64,000 nucleotides of DNA from Podospora pseudoanserina (Eukaryota > Ascomycota > Sordariomycetes > Sordariales > Podosporaceae), in contig NC_085920.1 in NCBI RefSeq assembly GCF_035222485.1, positions 8,170,001-8,234,000 of the forward strand, in the 5' to 3' direction. A program made the position numbers and the translations under genes. This document shows, piece after piece, positions 13,401 through 24,442 of this stretch. The notes below the pieces were generated by a model, which did not search any database, was not told where the DNA came from, and saw only the letters and a program-made list of their open reading frames with translations. Every line of letters starts with the position of its first letter. Positions within the stretch are counted from its first letter, which is position 1.

Positions 13401-16400
13401 TGCGGTCCATTCAGAAGGCGAAATGAGAGGGGGGTGGGGATACACGAGTGGCTGTATTGGCTGGATTTATTCGCGAGGCTGGATATGCCCCGGTGGATGG
13501 ACCTTTACAATTGGACCTACCTATCACTGGCGAAGAGCCGCATGAAAAGAGGGGGCTGTGCTTGAGGTCGACGGTGGAAGGCGACATATACGACGGCGAG
13601 AAGCATAGATTAATCGCCCACCATTCATGAAGCCTCCCTCAGCCTTGTGAGGTTATCCTTCGGCCATTTTTATGCTTGAGAAATGGACCTTGCGCCTCTT
13701 ACTCCGGAGGGCGGGGGTTGAGTTTACTCCGGATTCCGGTTTGCAGGTTTGTGGCTGGAGCTGGCGTGTGGAGCGTGAGTGATGTCTTCTGAAAGGACCT
13801 GGAAGGGCCAAAGGGAGCTGAGCCGGATTTCGGGCTGTTAGGTCCATGGGGGTGAGCAGTGACGTTGGTGGCTACAAGGTTCACGGAGATGGGGTGGTAT
13901 TGGTGGTGTTGATAGTTTTCTTTTCGGTGTTTGGAGGACCTGCGCACGGGTGGTCATGCGGAAGGGAATTGTCATTGCCGTGGGTCGGTGATGGAGGTGC
14001 GGGTTGGAATGTGTCGAAATGTATTCGCCGATTTCCTGATTGGGAGCTGTGGATGAGTATGCAACACAGGTCCTGAGCATCGAGCTTGGCCATGACGAGC
14101 TGAAGGTGAGAGAAATTCTCGCCGGTCTGGATTTCCACCATCGTCTGGGGTGGGGTGAGAGCAGCGGAAACCGTTTTTCTGTTTGGAAGTGTGGTTGCGG
14201 ATTCCATACTGTTTACCCATACTGTCAAGACGAGACCATTCCCTTTCTAGCTTAGAGCTGGGAAAAAGTTGTCTTTGTACCTCTAACTGGGCGGAACGTA
14301 CCCTCTTGTTTCACCCATGTATCTTTTTTTCTTTTCGTTTTAAGTGGGTGTGGAAGAACGAAAAAAATGCAGTGTCTTGTTTTTTGAGATTTGGGCATGC
14401 AAGCCCACGATCTCTGACTGGTTAGCACAGGGTCTTCGAGAGCGAGACATGCATGGGATTGGAAAGAGTATCCTGTTGTTCCTTTTTTTCTTCAGCGCTT
14501 TCTGACGCACACGTGGATGAGGGAAAACGGGATTTTCAGCTGGGGTCGTCAATGTTTCGGAGTGAGTCTATCATTGCTCTTTTGGAAGGGTACCGGTGAG
14601 GTTATTGACAACTTGTTTGATGGCACCGGTGAGAAAATGACCTGATGAGATGCCTGTAGTTTTCTTTTCGGGTCCTAGCTATCCGTTCTACTTAGTTTGA
14701 TGGAAGATACCGCTGTCATCAGCGTGGTGAGAATATGCCCATTCATGATAACGCGGCAGAAGCCGATGGTGTCCGGACCTCAGAAAGTATGATGATAGCA
14801 TGCCCTCAAGAGGCAGAGCAGTCCCGCGCAACATCCGGGGTGAAGTTGTCAAATGGTGTGGGGGTCAGATGATGACCGATAGGGCAATCCCGACCATCGC
14901 TCCAATCAAATATCGCGGCCTTCGGTTCAGTGATAAGTAATCGTTTGCGTCAAGTCCGAAAAGTCATTTTTGAAGATGACCATGCTGTCAGTCGGTGAAA
15001 TGGTGAGTCAAAGTCAGCATCTGCCCGATATTGACAGCTCCAATTTCTTGACCGTTAACAAACATCCAGCAGCCATCCCGACAAGGGTCACGTCCAAACA
15101 GTCGGGTACCAGCTTATTTCTCGACCGAGATCATTTCGGGGCCCGGAAGCAGCCGTTTCGGAGAAGGCCAGCGTCAGATTCTCTGGCAGTTTGGGTGGCG
15201 CTTTTCAGTTTTCGGGAAGGCCGGGGTGAGGCTAAGCCCTAAAATGTGATCGACCCCAGGGAGTTTGGATTGGGGGGTTCTTGGGGTCTTGGCTGCTGCT
15301 TGTCATGGTATGTAGGATTGGCAACGACCAACAAACGTGGGAATAGTAACACAAAGCTCACCACTCGGCCGTATTAGATTGATGCGGTAGGGTTTGCTTA
15401 ATGTTGGACGGCGGTCAGTCAGTTGAGCCGAGGGTGCATGGTGGAGGCGACAGTTTCGCCCCTGACTACGCGGTTGCCACGATGTTTACTTCCTGCAGGG
15501 GAAAATCGAGTTTGATCGAGTTTTTCTACTTTCCAATCTGAAGATGATATGTGATTGATTCAGACTATCTCTTGGTATCCGTTGTGCTTCGGGTTTGTCC
15601 TGCTGTGTACACACACTTCCGCTAGGATATGAATAGGGTAGAATGCAATAGGGGGGCGTGTTTACATTGCACAAATAGGGCTAGCCAGACTGACTACCGC
15701 GGGGGTAGGTTTCACACAGAGACTAAGCGCGTTGTCACTTTTAATAGCATAGCTTGGTGTTACAGTACCATTGCGTCTCGTGCCTCGTGTCGAGTCATAT
15801 AGGAATATGTTAGTTGCCATTATAAGCTGAAAGACTCTCGAGTCAGGGGTATAGGTATGGTGTCGTGGAGAAACCGGATGACAATAGTCACAGGATGATC
15901 TCAGGAATGTGTTATGAAACCGCGCATGAAAATTGTACTATAGATAGGTTTCCTGGTTGTTAAGATCAGGATAGCCGTGGCTGAACGAGGCAATCGTAGA
16001 TCTCGGCCAGGTTAACCAACAACTTTGACAATGTTCCAGAGTATCCTTGAGAAGTTCTTGGGCGCGACTGCGGAATCCTGAGAATGAATATCTCTTCACC
16101 AAGAGTGGCCACTTGAATCCGCGCATGTTTGATGCCAGGAAACAGTAGCCATTCTTACAGCGGGAGGAGCAGAAGCCGACGTAAGACTCCTCTAGCAAGG
16201 TGTGAATACGGCACACATGCTCAATTGAAGCATTACCGGTGCTATTATTTGGGGATCCCATTATTTGTGACAGACATGCAAGCGTGACATCGAAGGAAGG
16301 AGGCTTCTCATTAGGGACCCAATTCTTCTGTCAGCTCCCTGACAAACAACAAGGATAGTGTACCACAATCTTAGACACTGTCCCTTCAATCTCTTGGTAG

Positions 16401-18458
16401 ACGCGTCAAAGTTGGTCATACCATGAGTAGTCACCGATAATTGTGACACCCACGTTCTCTCTGGATTATGATCAGCACGACGAGCGAATGATAGCTAGTC
16501 TTGGGGGTATTGGTGTAACTGGTGCTTTTGTCGTTGGCGATGGCAGCCAGCCACAGACAGGCTCTTGCGTCACTCGATTATCACCTAACATTGGGAATAA
16601 TCGGTGATAACATGGTCAGACAGGCACCTTAATCATGTGATATACATTCAGCTGAGCTTTGAAGTAAATCGCGTACAGGCTTACCCTTGATCCCGACACT
16701 TTGATGGTTCGTCTACCGACCGAAAGTTTCACGCTGCCCCCATAGGCGCGTAAAGTTATATGAAGAATGAACAACAGTGTCATATACAAGTTTTAAGACC
16801 TTAAAAGAGTCTGGATATCTGTTAAGAGAGCTCCAAGAAGTTCAAAGTGTCCTCGTCAGGATGATTTACACTGCACTGCGTATTAGTCATGAATGTATAG
16901 ATATCGACTAGTTAGAACAAGATTAGAGTAAAAGACGCCGAGTTCTGGGTTTCCAATATCCCTTTCATCCTCATTCTTCCTGTATCGTACGTTGGTAGGC
17001 TTCCATGTTACCTCTTGTAGCAGGGCTGTCACGAGTAACTAATACCAAGGATTATTCTTTCACCGTTCGGTGAAGGGGAAGATGAGCTTCTCTACCATAT
17101 ACCCTGCCACACGAAACCGAAGACTACGGGCCCAGCTGTTTCTGAGTGTAACGAGCCATACCTCAATTATTATGAAGCCCCCGATTAAGGCATTCAGATA
17201 TGTTCATCGACCTATTCCAAGTGTGTTCCTTAGAGGCTATCTTGAGCAGCTCTGAAATATTCTTTCGACGACGTTACAAATCAGGCAAATCCAGTTTGCC
17301 TACTCTGATCAAGCTGATTGACAATGTAAGAAATGTCTAGGCTATATAGTTGCAAAAGGTTGACTTCGGCTGACATCAAGGGTTAGGTAAATTTGGTGTC
17401 AGGGTCAAATCTCCAAACCCACAGGCAGCAGTTGATCGCTAGCATCCTAGTTCGAAGCAAAATATCGTAAAATGCTTTGTATGAGGGGGCAGTCTACCTT
17501 GAAAAGAGACTTCATACTTGATGAACTGTCGCAGCAATGACGGAGACTGACTGGGATGACGTTGCCAGATCTTCTGGTAGCTGGGGACCACCGTATCATC
17601 ATGGGTTGCAAGCAACTGGATGAAAACAACAGTTTCAAGCCATGATCCAGAGTCATCTTTATATACTGCTATTTACTGAGAGGGTTGTTCGTGTGTCTTT
17701 GACAATGGGTAAGGCCATGGTCAAGCTTGTTTTGTGTTCCGGATATTCCATTCTTCTTACCTTGGTGCTTCCATCGTACTACTTACCACCACGCAAAACG
17801 GGTTCCATGTTCATCATCAAAACACCGGCATGCAGTATGGCTAGAGGAAGACTAACTCTAGCCTAGGAGAACCGTTCCCAACTCTTCGTCCTCCAGCTAA
17901 GTCGAAGGAAACATAGAGTATGATTACTTTTTGCTCTTAAACGTGGCTGATCGGGGTTCGCCTAGTCTGGCAAAAGTCATGTATGCAAGATCAGTATTGA
18001 CCGGTGAAGAAGGAAGCATGAACATAACTTCATTGAGTAGAAGCAGACTTTCTTATATACACGAGGAAATTCCACTACCTTACACTGGCATTATTAAGCT
18101 TCCTTACCACGACTATCCTGTAACCCTCAATTCACACTGCACCCATGACTCCTTCAAAGGGGCGGCAAGACGTCAAAGTTTACCAGGAAGCAGCAAGATT
18201 CTCTTGTTGAGGCTGGCTTTCTAAGCTTTAGCGTTACGTATTTGCATTCTCTATGCTCATAGACTGAGGGAAGCTGCGGCTGCTGGGGCGACAGTAGGCA
18301 TGCTGTCTGTTGTTGAAGTTGGTATACATTCGATAATGATGATATGAATGAACATACTATGATATATTACAACTGTCAGATGTTAAAAGGTCGTTGGCAA
18401 AGCAGTGTAGTGTCAATATATATTCTAGGACCAGCAGTGGTTCCAACCACAACTAATA
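7437..18458. other. Gene-poor spacer, left part
   Basis: After the vib-1-like stop there is presumably a 3' UTR (an A-run lies near 7590). A short CA repeat sits at about 7906-7918 and a GTAT repeat at about 13307-13320. Many frames of 60-220 codons occur, the longest on the minus strand at 10722-11381, but none shows a recognisable domain and most overlap other frames. From about 15700 the sequence becomes more A+T-rich, with short frames broken by stops, for example 15938-16449 on the minus strand. That could be decayed coding or transposon DNA, but I cannot assign it to a family. Confidence 0.5.
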
Positions 18459-18548
18459 GGTCCGCTGGCGTAATGGCAGCGCGTCTGACTACGATTCTTC
18501 AAGATTCAAGTAATCAGGAGGTTCCAGGTTCGACCCCTGGGCGGATCG
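18459..18548 (+). tRNA. tRNA-Arg(ACG) with an 18-nt intron
   Basis: The cloverleaf is complete. The acceptor stem GGTCCGC pairs with GCGGATC (one G-T wobble). The D stem is GCGT/GCGC, the anticodon stem TCTGA/TCAGG, and the T stem CCAGG/CCTGG with loop TTCGACC. The anticodon ACG is at 18491-18493 and base 37 is A. An intron at 18495-18512 lies at the canonical site between positions 37 and 38. The gene ends with discriminator G and no encoded CCA. A second, almost identical copy lies at 41527-41617 on the other strand. Confidence 0.95.
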
Positions 18549-18658
18549 TTAAAAACTCAACCTCAAGTTCTAGGTTATTATTTTGGCTTTTTACAAATAT
18601 TTTTCCTCTGTGGAGGTGGATATCAAGCACTCAGGGGTAACCCCTGAATCTCTTGTGC
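18549..18658 (+). repeat. 3' flank duplicated with the other tRNA-Arg locus, containing a palindrome
   Basis: The ~110 nt after this tRNA align by eye with the ~104 nt after the minus-strand copy (41423-41526). Both are T-rich, then share a GTGG..GTGGAT..AGCACT block, then a GGGGT/ACCCC inverted repeat, then CCCTGAA..TGTGC. Here the inverted repeat is perfect: 8-bp arms around one base at 18631-18647. The T-runs within the flank could serve as Pol III terminators. Similarity is partial, so this is an old duplication. Confidence 0.6.
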
Positions 18659-18867
18659 TTGTCTATTCAGTCTAATGAGTTGACTATTCTTAATGACTAA
18701 ACAGAAATACTTATATCTAGTTAATTTTTAAGGCTTTCTATAAATATAGACAGAGAGAGTAATACGGTGTTTATAATAGAATAGTGATGCTGTACTTTTG
18801 CTGCGAATGCCGCACAAGTCGCCGCTATAGCAGGAGCAGGAGTGGAGGAAGAAAAAAAACACCAAAA

Positions 18868-18986
18868 ACATACAACACCGGGGATTCCCCAGTGGTCACC
18901 CACCTGAGTACTAGTCCGGCGGTCAATTGCTTAACTAGGGGAGAGCGGACGGGATCCCGTGTATTCAACTACCTATGGTCGTATGT
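18868..18986 (-). rRNA. 5S ribosomal RNA, dispersed gene
   Basis: 119 nt on the minus strand. Helix I pairs 5' ACATACGAC with 3' GTTGTATGT. The conserved core GGGATCCCGTCCGCTCTCC follows, then a box-A-like AGTTAAGC and a box-C-like GGGTGACCACTGGGGAATCC. A T-run just past the 3' end (18864-18868) is a Pol III terminator. Helix II differs from the common Neurospora type, but both arms changed together (GGT-AGTTG against CAATT-G-ACC), which argues that the gene is functional. Lone, scattered 5S genes outside the rDNA array are typical of Pezizomycotina. Confidence 0.93.
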
Positions 18987-20670
18987 AATTGCTGATATTG
19001 AAAAAACAGTATATTTAGCAGGTAGGCCAGCAAGAGCTCTCCAACATCAACAGAAAGAACCACCCAACCGGGATCGAAGACTCATTCCTTACTGGTGAAG
19101 GGAAATAAATGCTCTATGGTATAAATTGTGCCCAAAAAAGGAGCGGTGTCTGTCTAACAAGTTGTATCTTGGACATGCTCACCATGTACCGAAACTCGCT
19201 GCTAAACGACGCTGTTGAACCAATGGACTTGCTGTCTATTCCGCTACAATTCTCCAGAGTATCTTTAACGTAAAATATTGGGCCTCTGGGCATCCAGACT
19301 AAGAGTCTGGCTGGTTGCCCGGTCTCGCTAGGAACTAATCCCACGAGCGGACCTTTCCGCCGTGGCGGTCTTCCGTCTTTGATGCGGTCACTTGCCACTT
19401 TTCAATCTCGAAGGCTTGGTCGTATGGTTTCACGCCCCGTCCCGGAGAAGGCATCAATTACAGGCAGCACCGAGCCCTTTTCGTCACCACTCCGTTCGCT
19501 TCGAGTTCAGTGAAGTGGCTTTCCACTGGCAGCTCGGCATAAGTCATAGCGAGAGGCAAAATCTCGACCATCAGACATCACCGTCGAATGGTTCAAAGGA
19601 GCAAACTGTGCCTTTAAACAGTATGATCCCATAGCTGGTACAAGAAACAGGTTTCATGACAATATTAATTGTTTATCACTACCGTCCAACTCGGAAATCT
19701 GGGTTGTCCGGTCTGGCAACACAACGGCAAAACCGGCAGCAGGCCACGGCAACAACGCCCACGCATACCCTCGTCCACTTGCCTCCATTAAAGAGATCCC
19801 GCCACACCACCATAGCTCGACCCAAGTTCAGCTTGGATCCCTCGTGACCATCACCAGACCTCAAGCCAAGAGAGCCAAGCATCTCGGTGAGTGGACTGGT
19901 TGCTTGCGAACCTCTTCCCTTCTTCACACATTCCTAGACAGGCAAGAATCCTGGACTTGAGATCCTACCCATTCAGTTCTGCCTGCCTAAGGCACAGTCT
20001 GTACCTTGAAATGCACCATCATATCATATATACCTTGCGCATATACAACCATCCACACTACAGCCCCAAACACGGCCACTAAGTCCTTCCCTTCCGCTTT
20101 GCCGCTGTCAACACACACAATACGACCGTGGTCTTCCATACCACCCTCACCCCATGTCTCCAACCGATGAGTGGTGGTTCGGAAGCACTTCCGCGGTCTT
20201 GGCAACCTCGTCGAAGCGATCTTCAAATCCCAATCAACGAACCACAATCACCCAAGCCGGCAGGCAAGAAGGATCAGACGAAGACCGCACAGACAGTTAC
20301 CTACTATACAGATGTGCTTCTCTGTATCACATACTTTACATGAGCACGACTCTGTTTCCTGGCTCAATCGAATTCCAAATCGTAAAGATCTTCTCAGCAA
20401 CGTGGCATAAAACCGCAGCACACACTTTGACGAATAGCTACCTCGGTCAAACGTGTGTATTCTGACAGAACAAGTTGTCCTGAGCGAACACCTTACCGGC
20501 CGGAGAGTTTCAGGAGACCCTTCCAGTGACCCTTTCTGCTTCTCGCGTATCGTATCGCAGTGCCAGCATCCGTATGTCAGTATCCGTTGAGTGTGAGTGG
20601 GCTCATCAACTGGCACTCTCTTCACATGCAGACTCCAGCCTAGGCCGCGTGCTGGTTCCGGCAATGCATC
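18987..20670. other. Spacer between 5S rRNA and the unrecognised frame at 20671
   Basis: No gene supported. A minus-strand frame at 19114-19398 (94 codons) and another at 20248-20796 (182 codons) show no known motif. Composition is mixed, with A+T-rich patches near the 5S gene and C+T-rich tracts after 19700. Confidence 0.4.
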
Positions 20671-21558
20671 TTGCCGATCACCTCTCTCTCTTGCGCTTTG
20701 CCGGTTCTTTTTCCACATGTGGTGTCTTTTTCTTCGGGAAAGCCTCCTATCTCTTCGAAACACAGGCATGTGGCCGCATGCAAATGGTCGGGTCAAAAGC
20801 CACCGGAGTGTGATGGTCAGTCGTATGGAACCGAGAGGAGCACAACCTCTTCTCGGGCCGAGGTTCCCCCTCTCTCATCCAACCAGCAGCAGCAGGAGCA
20901 ACAACCACCATCAACCTTAACCATCGATCAATCCGCGCATCCTCATGTAGTGTTCTCCAGAAAAGCCAGCTCGCAGCAGCAACCGGTCCAGACCCCTAGA
21001 TCCCTGGAAAAAGATCTTCCCTCTCTTCAGCCTGGAAAGGATTCATCCCCCGCACATCCGCCCCCTTCTCATCCAAAGATGTACGGGCTGGTCCGTTCCA
21101 TAATGATACACCACCACTCCCAAAGCAAAAGAGCCGCTCACCGAGTGTGGATCGAAACCCCCTCCAAGCAAACAAGCGAACTGGAAGCGAAGAACTCGGT
21201 CGAGGCTTTCCCAAGGCTGCAAAACCGTTTAACTACCACCTCGTTTCCCAAACAGGCGCCTTGCACTCGCTTGCGGTTTGGGGAGGGGCAAGCGGTTGCA
21301 GTGAACAGCTCGCGTGGTGGCTTTTTCTTGTTTGGGGCGGAATTGATGCTCGGCTCGCGTCTGTTTGAACCACTCAGAGGATTGGTTTGGGCGGCAGAAG
21401 AGGGAGAGGGGAAGGCCCGCGCACAGAACAGGAGTAATTGCCAATATGGCAAGTCAATTGAGTTGATGAGTCGGACAAAGGCAGAGGATGTCGGGGAAGA
21501 AATTTTGCAAAAAGAAGTCCCGAGTGTTGCCGTGAAATGGATGCAGTTGGTAAATTAG
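20671..21558 (+). CDS. Unrecognised open frame of up to 295 codons
   Basis: The longest intron-free frame in the 21.5 kb spacer. It opens at a TTG; the first clear internal ATG for a shorter product is at 21079 (160 aa). The translation has a Gln/Pro/Ser-rich first half (including a QQQQEQQPP stretch) and no recognisable domain, signal peptide or membrane segment. It ends 35 nt before the tRNA-His gene. Length alone makes pure chance less likely, yet composition and the lack of a good start argue against a conserved gene. I would treat it as hypothetical. Confidence 0.2.
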   Translation: MPITSLSCALPVLFPHVVSFSSGKPPISSKHRHVAACKWSGQKPPECDGQSYGTERSTTSSRAEVPPLSSNQQQQEQQPPSTLTIDQSAHPHVVFSRKASSQQQPVQTPRSLEKDLPSLQPGKDSSPAHPPPSHPKMYGLVRSIMIHHHSQSKRAAHRVWIETPSKQTSELEAKNSVEAFPRLQNRLTTTSFPKQAPCTRLRFGEGQAVAVNSSRGGFFLFGAELMLGSRLFEPLRGLVWAAEEGEGKARAQNRSNCQYGKSIELMSRTKAEDVGEEILQKEVPSVAVKWMQLVN

Positions 21559-21593
21559 GGGCTGGAAAAGGGGCAAAAGCAGTGCAAAAGATA

Positions 21594-21691
21594 TGGGCGA
21601 CCCCGGAATCGAACCGGGGTTTCTTCGGATCGTATGTGATATTCTTAAGAATAACCACAACGAAGCGTCCTGACCACTAGACTAGTCACCC
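21594..21691 (-). tRNA. tRNA-His(GTG) with a 26-nt intron
   Basis: On the minus strand the acceptor stem is GGGTGAC/GTCGCCC, the D stem GTCT/GGAC, the anticodon stem CTTCG/CGAAG, and the T stem CCCGG/CCGGG with loop TTCGATT. The anticodon GTG (complement at 21656-21658) is followed by G37 and then an intron at 21629-21654 at the canonical site. The anticodon and T arms closely resemble yeast tRNA-His. The discriminator is A. T-runs follow on the minus strand (complement of the A-runs at about 21564-21590) and can terminate Pol III. Confidence 0.94.
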
Positions 21692-24358
21692 GGTGAGGTA
21701 TTGAATTGATGACTACTACTGCCAGTCCAAGGGTACATATTGCACACATTGCTTACCACCTGTTGCCAAAAGTGAAATATGATACCCCAAGCTTGCTTCA
21801 ATCTTCACTATCGACAACCGTCAACTTCCAGACTCACTTTACTTAGGGGTATTGAGCTGCTGAATTTTTCTGAAACAGCACATCCTGCAGCATTCTACAT
21901 CCACACCAGCAATCTCACGCCTCGAGTGCATCGACGCCCTGGGTGTGGTGGTGATTGTGGTCTCGTTCTTGGCCTCTAGGTGCACCTTTTGCAATCTACG
22001 GAATGCAGAATAAATAGACTCGAGCTGAGAGGCAGCATAGAACGTCGTTTTACTGCGGGGCCCGTCCCGAGAATGAAGAAAGAAGCAAAACCTACATGCG
22101 CCTGCTGCCGCTGGTGCATGTCTTCAGCGGAAATTCGCATGAGAACGACTCTGGATGATGCCGGAGTCTGCAACTTCAAGCTCAACGACCACAGTTCTGG
22201 CTCAGAATTGTACCTCCCGCTCTGTCGATGCACTGGTAGCCCGATTAGCCACTGCAGGCTCACGTCATGACATGTAAAATCATAAACAAAGACAAGGGAG
22301 AAGAACAAGAAAATGGCATATCAAGTCAGACACGGAAAAGCTGCAGAGAGGTCTGTTATGAATGTCTGGACCGCAATCTAGCGGTCAGCCACTTGCGTCC
22401 CGGCTCTCCGGTTGCTGCGATTTATCCGCGAGCCTAGCTCCTACACCTGGCGAGACCCCTTGGCACTCTTCTGAGGGATGAAGCCCGACTTGTCTGATAG
22501 TGATAGCAGTGGTGCAATATTTCTCCACAAGTGCACTCCGTGGCTTGATCGGATGCCCGCTATGTCTGGATCAAACTGGATCGGACATCAAACCCCTGCC
22601 CAAAAATATATGGGTATGGACAGCCACAAAAAGGCGTGAATATACTCGGCTCCTTTGGGCTAGAAAAGTTACCCGGACCTTGGTCCCGGCGGAGACACAG
22701 CAGATGGCTCCCACTTCTTTGCTAATAGCCCACATGGCCAAGACACCAGGCAAGACTTCCGGGATGGTGAAGCTTTTGGGAGTAAAAATGGTGATGAAAA
22801 GAACAAGGGCCAATGAGCGAGTTCTGAAGTTGGAGTTGAACTCCCGTTTGCGTTTAATGTCGACAAGTCGACCTAGCCCATATGATCTACCAAGTATGTG
22901 CCAGTGGCAGTGCAGAAGTGCGTCATGACTAGCAGATACAACGCTCGCTAACCTGGTGCTGCAGCCATTGAGATTCTAGGGTCTCCCACTGGGAGCAATT
23001 AATAGCTGCTTTCATGATATAGCCTGAAGCGCACCGTGCTCGGATAGCATGGCACGCTGGGTTGCTGGGCTGAAAGCGGATTGATGAAGTGAGGATGATT
23101 CCGGGTGAGAACGCAATAAGCCAATTAATATCAAACCAGCAGCCCCTTTGATAAGGCAGGGGCCCCCACCGATGGTGATGATGGTGGTGATGGTGAGCCA
23201 GATACCCAATTCGTCAGAATAAGCACACTGATAGGATGAACACCGTTGCATGTCGTTCCTGCCGTGGTCACTCATAGACGCCGGCATATTGACAGGGCCC
23301 CAGATGGCATCATTTGGAGCCGGGCACATTAAATTTAGCGGGTAGGTACAGCCTAGATTCCAAAGAATCGAGCAAATTGACATGTATATGAAAATAGTAC
23401 GACAAAGCAAAGCCATGACATGAGGTGCTTACCGCCAACCATTCCAACATACCATGATAGAGTACATCAACACCATCTTCGATGCGTTGCCCTGAATTAG
23501 ATGCGGTCTTGGTAGAGGACTAGACAGGTACATATTCCGTTGAAGGTCGTATTGGAGCCAGGCTGCGTCAGGGCAGGGTCGGGTAACGGGTGGTCCTAGT
23601 GTGCCTTCCAAGAGGTTCCAGTGTCATGACCGCTTCGCGGACGGAGAGCCATCCAAAATGGGATGGAGTGCCGACGCCCCGCGCGGCTTCCGGAGCCAGG
23701 ACAACGGTTACGCCGGACCCTACCAAGATGACGGTGCCATGGCCCTTCGACTGTGGCAAGGAGGGATGATCATCAGGTATGGGTCAACACATATCTGGGG
23801 AGCATCTAGAGACTCCATGGAAACAGATCGAGCCGACAATGAAATGATGGATCCAGTGCATCCATGGCGCATCTATGGCACACCGGGGAAGCAGGGAGCC
23901 TGAAGCGGCCGACGAACCAGAGCAATGGGACGTCGGAGTATCATGAGCGTTGGCCGCAAGCATGCGTGAGACCCAAAAGCCATTGAGAGTCCTGGTGGAA
24001 TCTAAGAAGCTCTGGTTAAACAATGTCGCCCACAAAGTTGCATCTCTGGTTCTCTCCAATTCGCGCTTACCGCGTTCTCTTGGGAGCAAGCAGGCCGAGG
24101 CCAGTAAAGGAGCATTGTCCGTTTTCACCAGCACCTAACACTCGCCGTCCCATCCGCAAGCGCCTGAAATCCTTCAGTTTCAGGCGAGGTGCATCCTCGG
24201 ACCGCCAAAGCATGCTGCCAGGTGTGGTTGGCTGCCTTCTGCACGTAACGCTCTGCTGGTGAGACTCGAGCACCCTCCCTACAAAACAATTGAGACAGCA
24301 AAAGTAAGTTAACTCATACTATACTGTAAACTACCTTATGCGCTAAAAGTAAATTAAT
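21692..24358. other. Gene-poor spacer, centre
   Basis: Fragmentary frames on both strands (22500-22928 plus; 22571-22813, 23012-23416 and 23784-24134 minus). Several minus-strand pieces are hydrophobic and follow one another in changing frames between 24134 and 22571, which might be a broken membrane-protein gene. I recognise no family and cannot join them by splicing. Confidence 0.35.
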
Positions 24359-24442
24359 AGGCCTCTAAACGATCTTACAAGGCTTATTAATTATCTTTAA
24401 AGGCCTATGGACCATCGTTAAAGGCCTATGAACTATCCTCCA
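24359..24442 (+). repeat. Degenerate 21-bp tandem repeat, four units
   Basis: Units start at 24359, 24380, 24401 and 24422. Each is 21 bp and begins AGGCCTAT or a close variant, followed by a more variable half. The block sits in locally A+T-rich DNA (24290-24450). Differences between units are largely C/T and G/A changes, as expected for old repeats exposed to repeat-induced point mutation, though four units are too few to prove it. Confidence 0.6.

Noticed and set aside
15700-18400. Transposon remnant
   Set aside because: A+T-richer DNA and broken frames are suggestive, but no terminal repeats, transposase or reverse-transcriptase motif is visible.
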